From UBA2241 sp963777895 (GTDB lineage Bacteria > Actinomycetota > Thermoleophilia > UBA2241), in contig CAVZSF010000004.1 in the NCBI GenBank assembly GCA_963777895.1, positions 344,283 to 408,282 on the forward strand: DNA of 64,000 bases. The letters are read 5' to 3'. The position numbers and the translations under genes were made by a program. This document shows, in pieces, positions 33,405 through 42,216 of this stretch. Numbering within the stretch: position 1 is the first letter of the stretch; each line of letters begins with the position of its first letter. The notes beneath the pieces are model-generated. The model was not told where the DNA came from, did not search any database, and saw nothing but the letters and a program-made list of their open reading frames with translations.

Positions 33405-34595
33405 ATGACCGACGAGCTGCGCTCATACTTCGAGGAAGTCGAGGCTCGCTTCGATGAGTCCGCCGACTTCACCGTGGGGCTCGAGGAGGAGTTCCAGATC
33501 CTCGACCCGGCGACGCAGTCGCTGACGCAGGGCTTTCTCCAGCTGCGCGACACGGCGCCCCCGCGTCTGCGCGACCGCGTCGCCGGCGAGCTGATCGAAT
33601 CGGAGATCGAAGTCCCGACGCCCAAGGAGCCCACCTTCGGGGGCGCCGCGCGCCAGCTGCTGCTGGACCGCAAGGAGCTCTTCGCCCACGCCGAGTCGCA
33701 GGGCTACGCGCTGGGCGTGACCGGCACGCACCCGTGGTCGGGCTGGAAGGACCAGCGCATCATCGATACGCCGCACTATCGGCTGGTCGAAGAGCGCCTG
33801 AAGTATGTGGCGTGGCGCAACAACACGTGGAGCTGCCACGCCCACGTCGGGGTGCGCGGCAAGGACCGGGCGGTCGCGGTGTGCGACGTCCTGCGGCACT
33901 ACCTGCCGCACCTGCTCGCGCTGTCGGCCAACTCGCCGTTCATCGAGGGTGTCTGGACGCAGCTGCATTCGGCCCGCGTCCAGACCTTCGTGCGCATGTT
34001 CCCGCGCTGCGGCGTGCCCGACGTGTTCGGGTCCTGGGCGGAGCATCGCGCGTTCTACGAGCTGCTCGTCGAGACCAACTGCATCCAGGAGTTCACGCAG
34101 GTCTGGTGGTCGGTACGGCCGCACCACCGCTTCGGCACCGTCGAAGTGCGCATCTGCGACGCCCAGACGGAGCCCTGGCAGACCTTGGCGGTGACCGCGC
34201 TCGCCGTCGGCCTGGTGGTGACGCTCGCGCGCGAGTACGACGAGGGGCGCCTGCCGGAGGCCCTGCCGACGCGGTACGTCGAGGAGAACCTCTGGCGCGC
34301 CATCCGCTACGGCCTCGACGGCAAGATGGTCGACTTCGAGCGCCGCGAGGAGGTGCCCGCTGTCGACGCCGTCCGCAGCCTGGTCGAGCGCGTGAGACCG
34401 CATGGTGCGCGGCTCGGCATCGATCCGCACCTGGACGCGGTGGAGCGGATGCTGCGTGAGGGCAACGGTGCGCAGCGTCAGGCGGCCGGCTATCGCGCCG
34501 GAGCCAGCATCGAGGAGGTCTACGCCGACACGGTGGCCCGGGCGCACGAGAGCGCCCTGGCGGTCGACGAGCTAGCGAGGGAGTTGGGTGTGTGA
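33405..34595 (+). CDS. YbdK-type carboxylate-amine ligase (glutamate-cysteine ligase 2 family)
   Basis: 396 residues. GCS2 family: FTVGLEEEFQILDPATQ (residues about 23-39), EIEVPTP, SCHAHVGV and FGTVEVRICDAQTEPWQTLA are its ATP/metal and amino-acid-binding segments. It ligates a carboxylate to an amine with ATP. In Actinobacteria such proteins can make gamma-glutamylcysteine or related peptides, but the substrate is unproven. ATG 33405 is 22 bases after the hairpin. The stop overlaps the next start (TGATG). Confidence 0.88.
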   Translation: MTDELRSYFEEVEARFDESADFTVGLEEEFQILDPATQSLTQGFLQLRDTAPPRLRDRVAGELIESEIEVPTPKEPTFGGAARQLLLDRKELFAHAESQGYALGVTGTHPWSGWKDQRIIDTPHYRLVEERLKYVAWRNNTWSCHAHVGVRGKDRAVAVCDVLRHYLPHLLALSANSPFIEGVWTQLHSARVQTFVRMFPRCGVPDVFGSWAEHRAFYELLVETNCIQEFTQVWWSVRPHHRFGTVEVRICDAQTEPWQTLAVTALAVGLVVTLAREYDEGRLPEALPTRYVEENLWRAIRYGLDGKMVDFERREEVPAVDAVRSLVERVRPHGARLGIDPHLDAVERMLREGNGAQRQAAGYRAGASIEEVYADTVARAHESALAVDELARELGV

Positions 34596-35149
34596 TGGCA
34601 GAAGAGCGGGACGCGGGCGCCAAGGATCCTGACGAGGCGGCCGCAGATGGGGGCTTCGCGCAGCCGGATGAGGCGGTCGCGGGCGGCGCGATCGACGAGA
34701 AGCGACTGCGCGCCGCCCTCGAGGAGCTGCGCCGTCTGCGGGTCGAGGACCTCGCCGGCGAGATGATGGTGACGCTGGTCACGGTGGGCTACCAGAAGAT
34801 GGGGGTGACCGACCAGACGCGGGAGCTGCGCGATCTCGGCGACGTCCGCCTCGCCATCGAGCTGTTGCGGGCCTGCGTCGAGACGCTGGCCCGCGAGCGC
34901 GGCGAGGCGGCTGGCGCGGCGGCGCGCGAAACGCTGGACGCGATGCAACTGGACTACGCCCGCATCGTGATGGCGGGCGACGCGCCCCGGACCCAAACGG
35001 CGCACGGCGAAGGTGCGGACGCGGCCCAGCCTGAGGACGCGGGGCCGGAGGAGCCGACGGACGAGTCTGAGGGCGCCGGGCCGGAGGGGCCGGTGGGGGA
35101 GTCTGAGGGCGCCGGGCCAGGCGACGCGTCGCCTGGCGACGAGACCTAG
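34595..35149 (+). CDS. DUF1844 domain protein
   Basis: 184 residues from ATG 34595 (GTG 34592 also possible), overlapping the ligase stop. An acidic 35-residue N terminus is followed by the DUF1844 helices (about 40-125: VEDLAGEMMVTLVTVGYQKMG, DVRLAIELLRACVETLA, LDAMQLDYARIVM) and a Glu/Gly/Pro tail with imperfect repeats (EPTDESEGAGPEGPVGESEGAGPG). Function unknown. It ends in TAG with no nearby backup stop in frame. Confidence 0.75.
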   Translation: MAEERDAGAKDPDEAAADGGFAQPDEAVAGGAIDEKRLRAALEELRRLRVEDLAGEMMVTLVTVGYQKMGVTDQTRELRDLGDVRLAIELLRACVETLARERGEAAGAAARETLDAMQLDYARIVMAGDAPRTQTAHGEGADAAQPEDAGPEEPTDESEGAGPEGPVGESEGAGPGDASPGDET

Positions 35150-35170
35150 GCGGCGGCAGGGCCTAGCGGC

Positions 35171-35848
35171 TCACGCCCTCGCGAGGTCCCAGAAGCGGCT
35201 CTCGTCGAGGCACTCGCCGGGCTCGACGACGACGAACTCGTCGTCGTGCGGCCCGGCGACGAGCTTCTCGAGCAGGCGCAGCGAGCCGGGCAGGTACTCG
35301 ATCGGCAGGCCGTAGAAGGCGGCCGCCGTCTCGAGGTAGTCGCGGAACTGCTCGATCTCGTAGGTGCCCGTGTCGATCACGGCCACCCTGGTGTAGTTCG
35401 CGAGGATCATGCGTTCCAGTTTGGCCGCCTTCTCCTCACCGTACTTCGGGATCATCTTGAGGTACTCCTGATACGGGTCCTCTATGTAGTCGATCCAGCC
35501 GCGCGTGTAGTAGTAGGTGCCGGGGCAGCGGGAGAACTCGTCGAGGTAGCGGGAGCGCGAGCCCAGCAGGATCGAGATGCAGTCGTCGACGGCGGGTATC
35601 ACGAGCCGATGGCGGCCGCCGCACAGACCAACGGGACCGTTGCTGCAGCGCCCGCAGCTCAGCAGGACGTCGCCGTCCCCCGGGATCGCATCGATGCGTT
35701 CCTGCAGCGTCGTGCGCATCCGGTCGGGGTAGTCGTGCAGGGCGCCGTCGACGAAGTCGATCTGCAGCCCGGGCGCCACACGTTCGATCTCGTCGCGCAG
35801 CACCTCGCAGCTCACGATGCGCGGGGGGTCGTGCGGGGAGCCGGTCAT
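35171..35848 (-). CDS. DUF1638 protein
   Basis: 225 residues. Recognisable segments are CEVLRDEIERVAPG (residues about 14-27), LSCGRCSNGPVGLCGGRHRLVIPAVDDCISILLGS (Cys-rich) and YYTRGWIDYIEDPYQEYLK. The family is of unknown function. From general knowledge it is often encoded beside corrinoid methyltransferases and corrinoid proteins, which fits this neighbourhood, though no experiment is known to me. The conserved Cys and His could bind metal or iron-sulfur. ATG 35848 is preferred over TTG 35854. Confidence 0.85.
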   Translation of the reverse strand: MTGSPHDPPRIVSCEVLRDEIERVAPGLQIDFVDGALHDYPDRMRTTLQERIDAIPGDGDVLLSCGRCSNGPVGLCGGRHRLVIPAVDDCISILLGSRSRYLDEFSRCPGTYYYTRGWIDYIEDPYQEYLKMIPKYGEEKAAKLERMILANYTRVAVIDTGTYEIEQFRDYLETAAAFYGLPIEYLPGSLRLLEKLVAGPHDDEFVVVEPGECLDESRFWDLARA

Positions 35849-35893
35849 GACCAAATGGTAGCAGGCGGGGCTGGAGGGCGCGCGCGGCGGGCG

Positions 35894-37564
35894 TCAGTCG
35901 CGCTGCCGCGCGCGCTTCATGGCGTACATGCGGCGGTCGGCCTCCTGCAGGAGGGCGTCCACATCCGCTCCGCCCGCCGTGTGCACTCCGAGCGACGCGG
36001 AGAGCCGCGGCCCCTCGGGCTCGTGCTCGTTGCGCTGCCGCATCGCGGCGATGATCTTGTCGCCGACGTGGCGCGCGCCGGCCTCGTCGGTGGCCGGCAT
36101 CAGCACGACGAACTCATCGCCGCCGTAGCGCGCCACCGTATCGGTCTCGCGGCAGCTCATCAGCAGGACCATCGCCATGTCGCGGAGAAGCAGGTCGCCC
36201 GCGGCGTGCCCGTTCCCGTCGTTGATGCGCTTCAGGTCGTCGACGTCGAGGAAGAGGACGCTGGCCTCGCCCCCGTTGCGGCGCAGGTCCCGGCTCGTCC
36301 TCTGCAGGGCGAGCTCCAGGTAGGTCCGGTTGAACACGCCGGTGAGGCCGTCGCGGGCGGCGAGCTCCTCCTTCTCGTGCATCAGCCGCTGGTTGTCGAG
36401 CGAGATGGCTGCCTGCACGGCGAAGGTGCGGAGCAGGCGGCGGTCATCGTCACTGATCGCGCGGGGCTGGTCGAAGTAGACGGAGAGCACGCCGTAGGTG
36501 CCGCGTGTGCTCTGCAGCGGCGCGGACATATAGGCGCGGAAGGCGCCCGTCCGGGCTGCCAGGGCGTCCGTGGGCTCGCTGGCGTCAACGTCCTCCACCG
36601 CGACGCATTCCCCGTCGAGGACGGCGCGTCCTGAGACCGACCCCTCCAGCGGCACGAGGAAGAGACTGCGGTACTCCTCGCTGAGCCGATACACCGTGTC
36701 GACCACGAGATGATCGCCCTTCACGCTCAACAGGGCCGCCTTGTCGCCGCCGAGCAGGCGCGTCGCCTCCCCCAGGATGGTGGTCGGCAGCGAGGCCGAG
36801 TCGAGCGACCTGTTGAGCGTCTCCGATGACTCGAGGAGGAGTCGCTCGCGCTCGACGAGGTCGATCTGCTCCTTGAAGAGCAGGGCGCGCTCGATCGCCA
36901 AGGCGAGCTGCGCGCCCGCGGCGGTGGCGAAGTAGATGTCGTCGGCCGAGTAGCTGCGTTGCCTGCGGGTGCCCACGGCGAGCACGGCCAGCATGCGGCC
37001 CTGCGCCTTCAGGGGGACACCGATCAGGGTCTGCAGGCCGTCGCGCCGCAGTTCCGGGATGCGCGACGCATCCTCGAGGACGGTCGTCTCCTGGTGGTCC
37101 GCGATCATGCCCACGAACCCCTCTCCAGGCTTGCGTGCCGCGATGACCTGCTGGAAGGCGCGGGAGAGGCCGGACTGCGCCTCGAGGGCGTAGACCTGGC
37201 CGCGGCGCAGAGAGATCCAGCCGGCCTCGACCTGCACGATCTCGAGGACCTTCTCGAGACCCATGCGGAGCACAGTCTCGAGGTCGAGCGACGCGCTCAC
37301 CGCCGTCACGATCGCGTTGAGAGCGACGAGCTCCTGGTTGCGTCGCTCGACCTCGGCGGCAAGCTCCGCCGGGGGCCGGGTGAAATCCCCGAGCCGGCAG
37401 GAGGCGCAGGTGGCGAGGGCCATCTCCTTGCTGTCGCCGAGCACGAAGGGATCGCGCTTGCGGCAGTGCCACACGCGCATGGTGCCGCCCTCGACGTCGG
37501 CCTCGTAGCTGTCGAGGAACTTGCACTCCATCACTGACGCTACGGTAGCATTGGTACCAGCCAT
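35894..37564 (-). CDS. diguanylate cyclase with two GAF domains and a cysteine-rich N terminus
   Basis: 556 residues. N-terminal cysteines: MECKFLDS, VWHCRKRDPF and ATCASCRLGD, a possible zinc or redox site. A short coiled coil and two GAF domains (about 100-230 and 250-385) follow. The C-terminal GGDEF domain has DDLKRINDGNGHAAGD and ARYGGDEFVVLM, with RETD five residues before GGDEF, the RxxD product-inhibition site. All catalytic residues are present, so it should make cyclic di-GMP in response to a GAF ligand. Starts at TTG 37600 or ATG 37531 are possible. The corrinoid/hydroxyacyl-CoA neighbourhood gives no target. Confidence 0.88.
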   Translation of the reverse strand: MAGTNATVASVMECKFLDSYEADVEGGTMRVWHCRKRDPFVLGDSKEMALATCASCRLGDFTRPPAELAAEVERRNQELVALNAIVTAVSASLDLETVLRMGLEKVLEIVQVEAGWISLRRGQVYALEAQSGLSRAFQQVIAARKPGEGFVGMIADHQETTVLEDASRIPELRRDGLQTLIGVPLKAQGRMLAVLAVGTRRQRSYSADDIYFATAAGAQLALAIERALLFKEQIDLVERERLLLESSETLNRSLDSASLPTTILGEATRLLGGDKAALLSVKGDHLVVDTVYRLSEEYRSLFLVPLEGSVSGRAVLDGECVAVEDVDASEPTDALAARTGAFRAYMSAPLQSTRGTYGVLSVYFDQPRAISDDDRRLLRTFAVQAAISLDNQRLMHEKEELAARDGLTGVFNRTYLELALQRTSRDLRRNGGEASVLFLDVDDLKRINDGNGHAAGDLLLRDMAMVLLMSCRETDTVARYGGDEFVVLMPATDEAGARHVGDKIIAAMRQRNEHEPEGPRLSASLGVHTAGGADVDALLQEADRRMYAMKRARQRD

Positions 37565-37677
37565 CTCCACCACTATCGACCTGCCGTGCCCCTGACTCAA
37601 GTGCAGGCCTGCCGGCCTCCGGCCGGGACAGGCCGGGTCGGGTGCGGCCGCGGCAGGTCTCCCTGCGAGGAGGAAAC

Positions 37678-38526
37678 GTGACCGTCAAGAAACTGCTCGT
37701 GGCCGGCGCCGGTCAGATGGGCGCCGGCATCGTCCAGGTCTCGGCCCAGGCGGGGCTCGAGGTCGTGATGATCGACGTCGCCGACGAGTTCGTGCAGCGC
37801 GGCATGGCGGGCATCGAGAAGGGCTTCGCGCGCATGGTCGAGAAGGGGCGGATGGAGGCCGGTGCCCGCGATGCGGCCCTCGGCCGCATCAGCACCGGCC
37901 TCGACGTCGACGCGGGCGCCGACGCCGACCTGTTCATCGAGGCCGCGCCCGAGTCGCTCGACCTCAAGGCCGACCTGTTCAGGCGCGCCGCGGCGGCGCT
38001 GCGCCCGGACGCCATCATCGCCACCAACACGTCAAGCCTCTCGGTGAGCAAGCTGGCCGAGTTCGTCCCCGGTCCGGCGCGCTTCGTCGGCATCCACTTC
38101 TTCAACCCAGTGCCTCTCATGGCGCTGGTCGAGGTCGTGCGCGGGGCCCAGACGAGCGAGGCCACGGTGGCGGCGGCCAAGGCATTCGTCGAGACCGCCG
38201 GCAAGACGCCGATCACGGTCAAGGACTCGCCGGGCTTCGTGGTCAATCGCATCCTCTTCCCGATGATCAACGAGGCCGTCCAGGCGCTCGCCGAGGGTGT
38301 GGCGAGTCCCGAGGACATCGACACGGGCATGAAGCTGGGCGCCAACTTCCCTATGGGTCCGCTGGCGCTCGCCGACCTCGTCGGCCTGGATACCACGCGG
38401 GCGATCCTCGACACCCTGCATCGCGACATCGGCGACCCGAAGTACAAGCCCTCCGCACTGTTCGACGAGTACGTCGCGGCGGGCAAGCTGGGACGCAAGA
38501 GCAAGCAGGGCTTCTACACGTACTGA
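37678..38526 (+). CDS. 3-hydroxybutyryl-CoA dehydrogenase
   Basis: 282 residues. Rossmann NAD site VAGAGQMGAGIVQVSAQAG (about 8-26), then ATNTSSLSV, GIHFFNPVPLMALVEVV (catalytic His), and the C-terminal GFVVNRILFPMINEAVQAL, family-typical for the short (280-residue) Hbd. It reduces acetoacetyl-CoA or oxidises 3-hydroxybutyryl-CoA. GTG 37678 follows GAGGAGG. A hairpin follows its stop, so it is a single-gene unit. No thiolase or crotonase gene is in the window. Confidence 0.95.
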   Translation: MTVKKLLVAGAGQMGAGIVQVSAQAGLEVVMIDVADEFVQRGMAGIEKGFARMVEKGRMEAGARDAALGRISTGLDVDAGADADLFIEAAPESLDLKADLFRRAAAALRPDAIIATNTSSLSVSKLAEFVPGPARFVGIHFFNPVPLMALVEVVRGAQTSEATVAAAKAFVETAGKTPITVKDSPGFVVNRILFPMINEAVQALAEGVASPEDIDTGMKLGANFPMGPLALADLVGLDTTRAILDTLHRDIGDPKYKPSALFDEYVAAGKLGRKSKQGFYTY

Positions 38527-38535
38527 GCGGGGGAG

Positions 38536-38564
38536 GGGACGGGCGGCCGCAGGCCGCCCGTCCC
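38536..38564 (+). terminator. hairpin between hbd and cobO
   Basis: 13-base arms (38536-38548 and 38552-38564) around GCA, ten bases past the hbd stop. GC-rich, no T run. Confidence 0.6.
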
Positions 38565-38645
38565 GCCGCCCTCGTCCGGCGGGCTGTGGCGCGCCGCCTG
38601 AGCGGCGCGCCGACGAGCATGCCGACCACCGGCAGGGAGGACGTC

Positions 38646-39170
38646 ATGGCGCTGAGCGAAGGCTTCGTGCAGGTCTATACGGGTGACGGCAAGGGCAAGA
38701 CGACGGCCGCTCTGGGCCTCGTGCTGCGCGCCCTCGGCCACGGGCTGCGCGCGGCCGTCCTGCAGTTCATGAAGGCCGACCCGACGTGGGGCGAGATCGT
38801 GATGCTCAAGCGCCTCGACGTGCCCGTGGAGCAGTGCGGCCTGGATCACTGGGTGATCAAGGGCGAGGCGACGGACGAGGACCTCGCCGCCGCCCGTGAA
38901 GGCTTCTCCCGCGCCCGCGCGCTCGTGATGAGCGGCGCCTACGATCTCGTGGTGCTCGACGAGCTCATCACTGCCCTGTTCTTCGAGCTCGTCCCTCTCG
39001 ACGACGTGCTGGCCCTGCTGCGCGACAAGCCGCCCTCCCTGGAGCTCGTCGTGACGGGCCGTCGCGCCCCGGCCGAGATCGTCGCGGCTGCCGACCTCGT
39101 CACCGAGATGCGGCCCCTGAAGCACTACTACGACGCGGGCATTCAGGCGCGCGAGGGCATCGAGTTCTAA
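38646..39170 (+). CDS. cobO: cob(I)alamin adenosyltransferase, CobO/BtuR type
   Basis: 174 residues. FVQVYTGDGKGKTTAALGLVLRALGHG (residues 7-33) contains the P-loop that binds ATP upside-down, AVLQFMKADPTWGE follows, and VVLDELITALFFELV is the DE-box. It makes adenosylcobalamin from cob(I)alamin. ATG 38646 has GGGAGG upstream. Together with the two corrinoid proteins it shows this genome handles cobalamin, though AdoCbl itself is not the form used by methyltransferases. It ends in TAA. Confidence 0.92.
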   Translation: MALSEGFVQVYTGDGKGKTTAALGLVLRALGHGLRAAVLQFMKADPTWGEIVMLKRLDVPVEQCGLDHWVIKGEATDEDLAAAREGFSRARALVMSGAYDLVVLDELITALFFELVPLDDVLALLRDKPPSLELVVTGRRAPAEIVAAADLVTEMRPLKHYYDAGIQAREGIEF

Positions 39171-39245
39171 GGCCGCCGAGGTGCTCGCCTCGATCCGAGG
39201 AGTGTCTCAAGGGCGTGCTCGATCGGCCCGGCGAGGCGGCTGTCG

Positions 39246-40004
39246 CTAGATGGCGAGCAGGCCGCCGTCCACGGTCAGCACCGTGCCGGTGATGGCGGCG
39301 GCGTCCGGTCCTGCCAGGAAGAGGATCGCCTCGGCGATCTCCGCCGGGTCCGCGAACCGGCCCAGCGGCACGCGGCTCAGGTACTCGCCGCGCACCGGTT
39401 CGTCGATGCCCGCCGTCATGTCGGTGGCCACCCAGCCTGGCGCCACCGCGTTCACGCGGATGCCCAAGGGGGCGAGCTCGATGGCCGCGCCGCGCGTGAG
39501 GGCGTGCACTCCCGCTTTCGTCGCCTCGTAGACGGCCTCGCCGCCCTCGGGGCCTGTGACGTAGCCACTCACCGAGCCGAGATGGACGATGCTGCCGCCG
39601 CCGCTGCGCGTCAGCAGGGCGGCGGCTTTCTGGGTGGTGAGGAAGAGGCCGCGGAGGTTCACCGCGACCTCGCGGTCGAAGTCCGCGGCCGTCATGTCGA
39701 GCACCGTCGCCTCCGTGGCGATGCCGGCCGCCGCGACGCAGACGTCGAGCCTCCCGAAGAGGCGCTCGGTCTCGGCCACCAGCTCGTCGAGCTGGCGCTC
39801 GTCGGCCACGTCGCAGACGTAGCCCGCGACGGTCGCCGCGAGGCCCTCGAGCTCGGCGGTGGCTGCCTCGACGCGCTCGGGGTCCGTGCCGCAGAGCACG
39901 ACGCCCGCCCCTTGGAGGGCGAAGGCACGCGCGGTGGCGAAGCCGATGCCACGCGTGCCCCCCGTGACGAGGGCGACCTTGCCGTCGAAGCGTCGCGCGC
40001 TCAT
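39246..40004 (-). CDS. short-chain dehydrogenase/reductase (FabG-like)
   Basis: 252 residues. Classical SDR: TGGTRGIG (residues about 15-22), NxAG-like AAAG, Ser (GSVSG), catalytic YEATK, and the C-terminal PLGRFADPAEIAEAILFLAGPDAAAITGTVLTVDGG. NAD(P)-dependent reduction or oxidation of an unknown alcohol. The upstream stop overlaps its start (ATGA), so it is co-translated with the SDR-like gene at 40001-40717. It ends in TAG. Confidence 0.92.
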   Translation of the reverse strand: MSARRFDGKVALVTGGTRGIGFATARAFALQGAGVVLCGTDPERVEAATAELEGLAATVAGYVCDVADERQLDELVAETERLFGRLDVCVAAAGIATEATVLDMTAADFDREVAVNLRGLFLTTQKAAALLTRSGGGSIVHLGSVSGYVTGPEGGEAVYEATKAGVHALTRGAAIELAPLGIRVNAVAPGWVATDMTAGIDEPVRGEYLSRVPLGRFADPAEIAEAILFLAGPDAAAITGTVLTVDGGLLAI

Positions 40005-40717
40005 CGCACCGCCTCCAGTCCGCCGTCGACGACGAGGGTCGACCCGCTGACGTACGAGGCGGCGTCGCTCGCCAGGAAGGCGACGGCCGCGGCCACGTCG
40101 TCGTCGGAAGGCGGCCGGCCGAGCGGGATCGCCGGCAGAGGCGCGTGTGGCGCGGATGTCTGGCAGCGCACGAGATTGACCCTGATCCCGGCTGATCCGA
40201 GCTCGTGCGCCATGGTCTTGACCATGCGCTCCAGGGCGCCCGCACAGGCTTCGCCCGCCAGGCTGCGCACCCCGTCGGCGTCGGCGAGGTCGTCGGCGAT
40301 CAGGACGATGCTGCCGGGGCGGCCCCGGCCGGCCAGCAGGCGGGCCGCCCGCTGCGCCACCACGAAGGCGGCGCGCAGGTCGGCGGCGAGCGCCGCCTCC
40401 AGGCCGGCCTCGTCGGTCTCGAGCAGGCCGGCCGCCGGACGGTGAGCCAGGTCGGCGACGGCGATGTCGAGGGCGCCGAACACGCGCTGGAGCTCGCCCA
40501 GCGCCGCCTCGACCTCGCGCGCCCGCGTGAGGTCGGCGCGGATGCCGTAGACGGCGGCGCCGGTCGCGCCGGCCTCCTCCTCGACCTGCATCACGAGGGC
40601 CTCGTCGGGGCCGCAGACGACGAGGCCGGCCCCGTCCGCCGCGAAGCGGCGCGCCACGGCCGGCCAGACCCCCCGGCCGCCGCCGGCGACGAACGCCGCC
40701 TTGCCCTTCAGATCCAT
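40001..40717 (-). CDS. SDR-fold protein lacking the catalytic tyrosine
   Basis: 238 residues. It has an SDR fold: VAGGGRGVWPAVARRFA at the nucleotide site, GIRADLTRA, LGSAGIRVNLVRC and the C-terminal FLASDAASYVSGSTLVVDGG. Where classical enzymes have YxxxK, the sequence is LAGEACAGALERM, with neither Tyr nor Lys. The glycine motif is also atypical. It may be an inactive or structural partner of the FabG-like enzyme that follows. ATG 40717 begins MDLKGKAAFVAGG, and GGGGTGACGGG precedes it. Confidence 0.8.
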   Translation of the reverse strand: MDLKGKAAFVAGGGRGVWPAVARRFAADGAGLVVCGPDEALVMQVEEEAGATGAAVYGIRADLTRAREVEAALGELQRVFGALDIAVADLAHRPAAGLLETDEAGLEAALAADLRAAFVVAQRAARLLAGRGRPGSIVLIADDLADADGVRSLAGEACAGALERMVKTMAHELGSAGIRVNLVRCQTSAPHAPLPAIPLGRPPSDDDVAAAVAFLASDAASYVSGSTLVVDGGLEAVR

Positions 40718-40796
40718 CCCGTCACCCCGCCGTCACGCCTCGCAGAGCCTCTTCGCCGCCGAGCCTGAGCACGCACGGCGACCCTCGTCCGACGGA

Positions 40797-40805
40797 TGAT
40801 ACTAT
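40797..40805 (+). promoter_or_regulatory. candidate extended -10 of lysA, leaderless
   Basis: TG-A-TACTAT ends seven bases before the GTG start codon at 40813. A transcript starting the usual seven bases after the -10 would begin at or next to the start codon, so lysA may be translated from a leaderless message. Confidence 0.4.
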
Positions 40806-40812
40806 CGCCTCT

Positions 40813-42132
40813 GTGACCCACACCCTGATCTACCCCCACACCTCCGCCCACGACGACTCCGGCCACCTCGCCATCGGGGGCTGCGACGTGGTCGATCTGG
40901 CGCGACGCTTCGGCACCCCGCTCTTCATCTACGACGAGCAGACGCTGCGCGACCAGTGCAGAGCGTACCTGAAGGCCTTCGCGGCGCACGTCGAGGACTT
41001 CGAGATCGTGTACGCGAGCAAGGCGTTCTCCTGCCGGGCGATGTGCGAGCTGGTGGCGGAAGAGGGGCTGTCGCTCGACGTGGCATCGGGCGGCGAGCTG
41101 GCGGCCGCCCGCCTCGCCGCGTTCGCGCCGGAACGTATCTACTTCCACGGCAACAACAAGACCCGGGACGAGATCGAGTTGGGCTTCGAGACGGGCATCG
41201 GCTTCTTTGTGGTCGACTCCTGGGAGGAGATCGGCCGGCTCGAAGAGACCGCCGCCCGGCGCGGCGTCGAGCAGCAGGTGCTGCTCCGCCTCACGCCGGG
41301 CGTCCGTCCGACGACGCACAGCTTCGTGCAGACGGGGCAGGCCGACAGCAAGTTCGGCTTCGGCCTCGATGACGGCAGGGCCCGCGAGGCGGTCGAGCGG
41401 CTGCAGGCAGCCGCTCACCTGCGCCTCGCGGGCGTCCACGCCCACATCGGCTCGCAGATCTTCGAGCTCGCGTCGTACCGTCGCGAGGTCGAAGCCCTCG
41501 TCGGCGCCCTCGCGGAGTGGCGCCGTGAGCTCGGCTTCGACTGCCGGCTGCTGAACATGGGCGGCGGCCTCGGCATCCGCTACACGCCGGCCGACCAGCC
41601 CTCGTCGATCGCCGAGTTCGCCGAGGTGGTGACCGAGACCGCCGTCGGTGAGACGCGGCGCAAGGGCCTGCCCGTGCCGAAGCTGCTGGTCGAGCCCGGC
41701 CGCTCGATCGCCGGCAAGGCGGCCGTGACCGCCTATACCATCGGCACCGTCAAGGAGATCCCCGGCGTGCGGACCTACGTGGCGGTCGACGGCGGGATGA
41801 GCGACAACCTGCGGCCCATGCTCTACGACTCGCGCTACGAGGCCATGATCGCGAACAAGGCGACGGTCAGTCCCACCTGCGTCGTGACCGTCGCCGGCAA
41901 GCACTGCGAGTCAGGCGACGTGCTCGTCCGAGACGTCCGTATCGCGCCGCCTGAGGTGGGCGACATCCTTGTCACGCCGGCCACCGGGGCCTATGGCTAC
42001 GTGATGGCGAACAACTACAATGCTCAACCCCGGCCCGCGGTCGTCATGGCCGGGGACGGGCGCGCCCGCGTCGTCATCGAGCGCGAGCGCTGGGACGACC
42101 TGCTGCGTCTGCAGCGTCCCCTGCACCCGTGA
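40813..42132 (+). CDS. lysA: diaminopimelate decarboxylase
   Basis: 439 residues. PLP fold-type III: FIYDEQTLRDQCRAYLKAF, VYASKAF (PLP lysine about residue 78), LDVASGGEL, LRLTPGVRPTTHSFVQTG, SKFGFGL, HAHIGSQIF, LNMGGGLGIRY, EPGRSIAGKA and CESGDVL match. It decarboxylates meso-diaminopimelate to lysine. There is no recognisable ribosome site in the short upstream sequence (see the leaderless promoter). It is followed by hom, so lysine and threonine/methionine synthesis are linked. Confidence 0.97.
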   Translation: MTHTLIYPHTSAHDDSGHLAIGGCDVVDLARRFGTPLFIYDEQTLRDQCRAYLKAFAAHVEDFEIVYASKAFSCRAMCELVAEEGLSLDVASGGELAAARLAAFAPERIYFHGNNKTRDEIELGFETGIGFFVVDSWEEIGRLEETAARRGVEQQVLLRLTPGVRPTTHSFVQTGQADSKFGFGLDDGRAREAVERLQAAAHLRLAGVHAHIGSQIFELASYRREVEALVGALAEWRRELGFDCRLLNMGGGLGIRYTPADQPSSIAEFAEVVTETAVGETRRKGLPVPKLLVEPGRSIAGKAAVTAYTIGTVKEIPGVRTYVAVDGGMSDNLRPMLYDSRYEAMIANKATVSPTCVVTVAGKHCESGDVLVRDVRIAPPEVGDILVTPATGAYGYVMANNYNAQPRPAVVMAGDGRARVVIERERWDDLLRLQRPLHP

Positions 42133-42216
42133 TGGATCGACCCCGGCGCTGGTCCGTGCGGCGCCGGCGAGAGCTTGGACGGCGAGATTGACTGACGACG
42201 GCCACTGGAGGACGCC

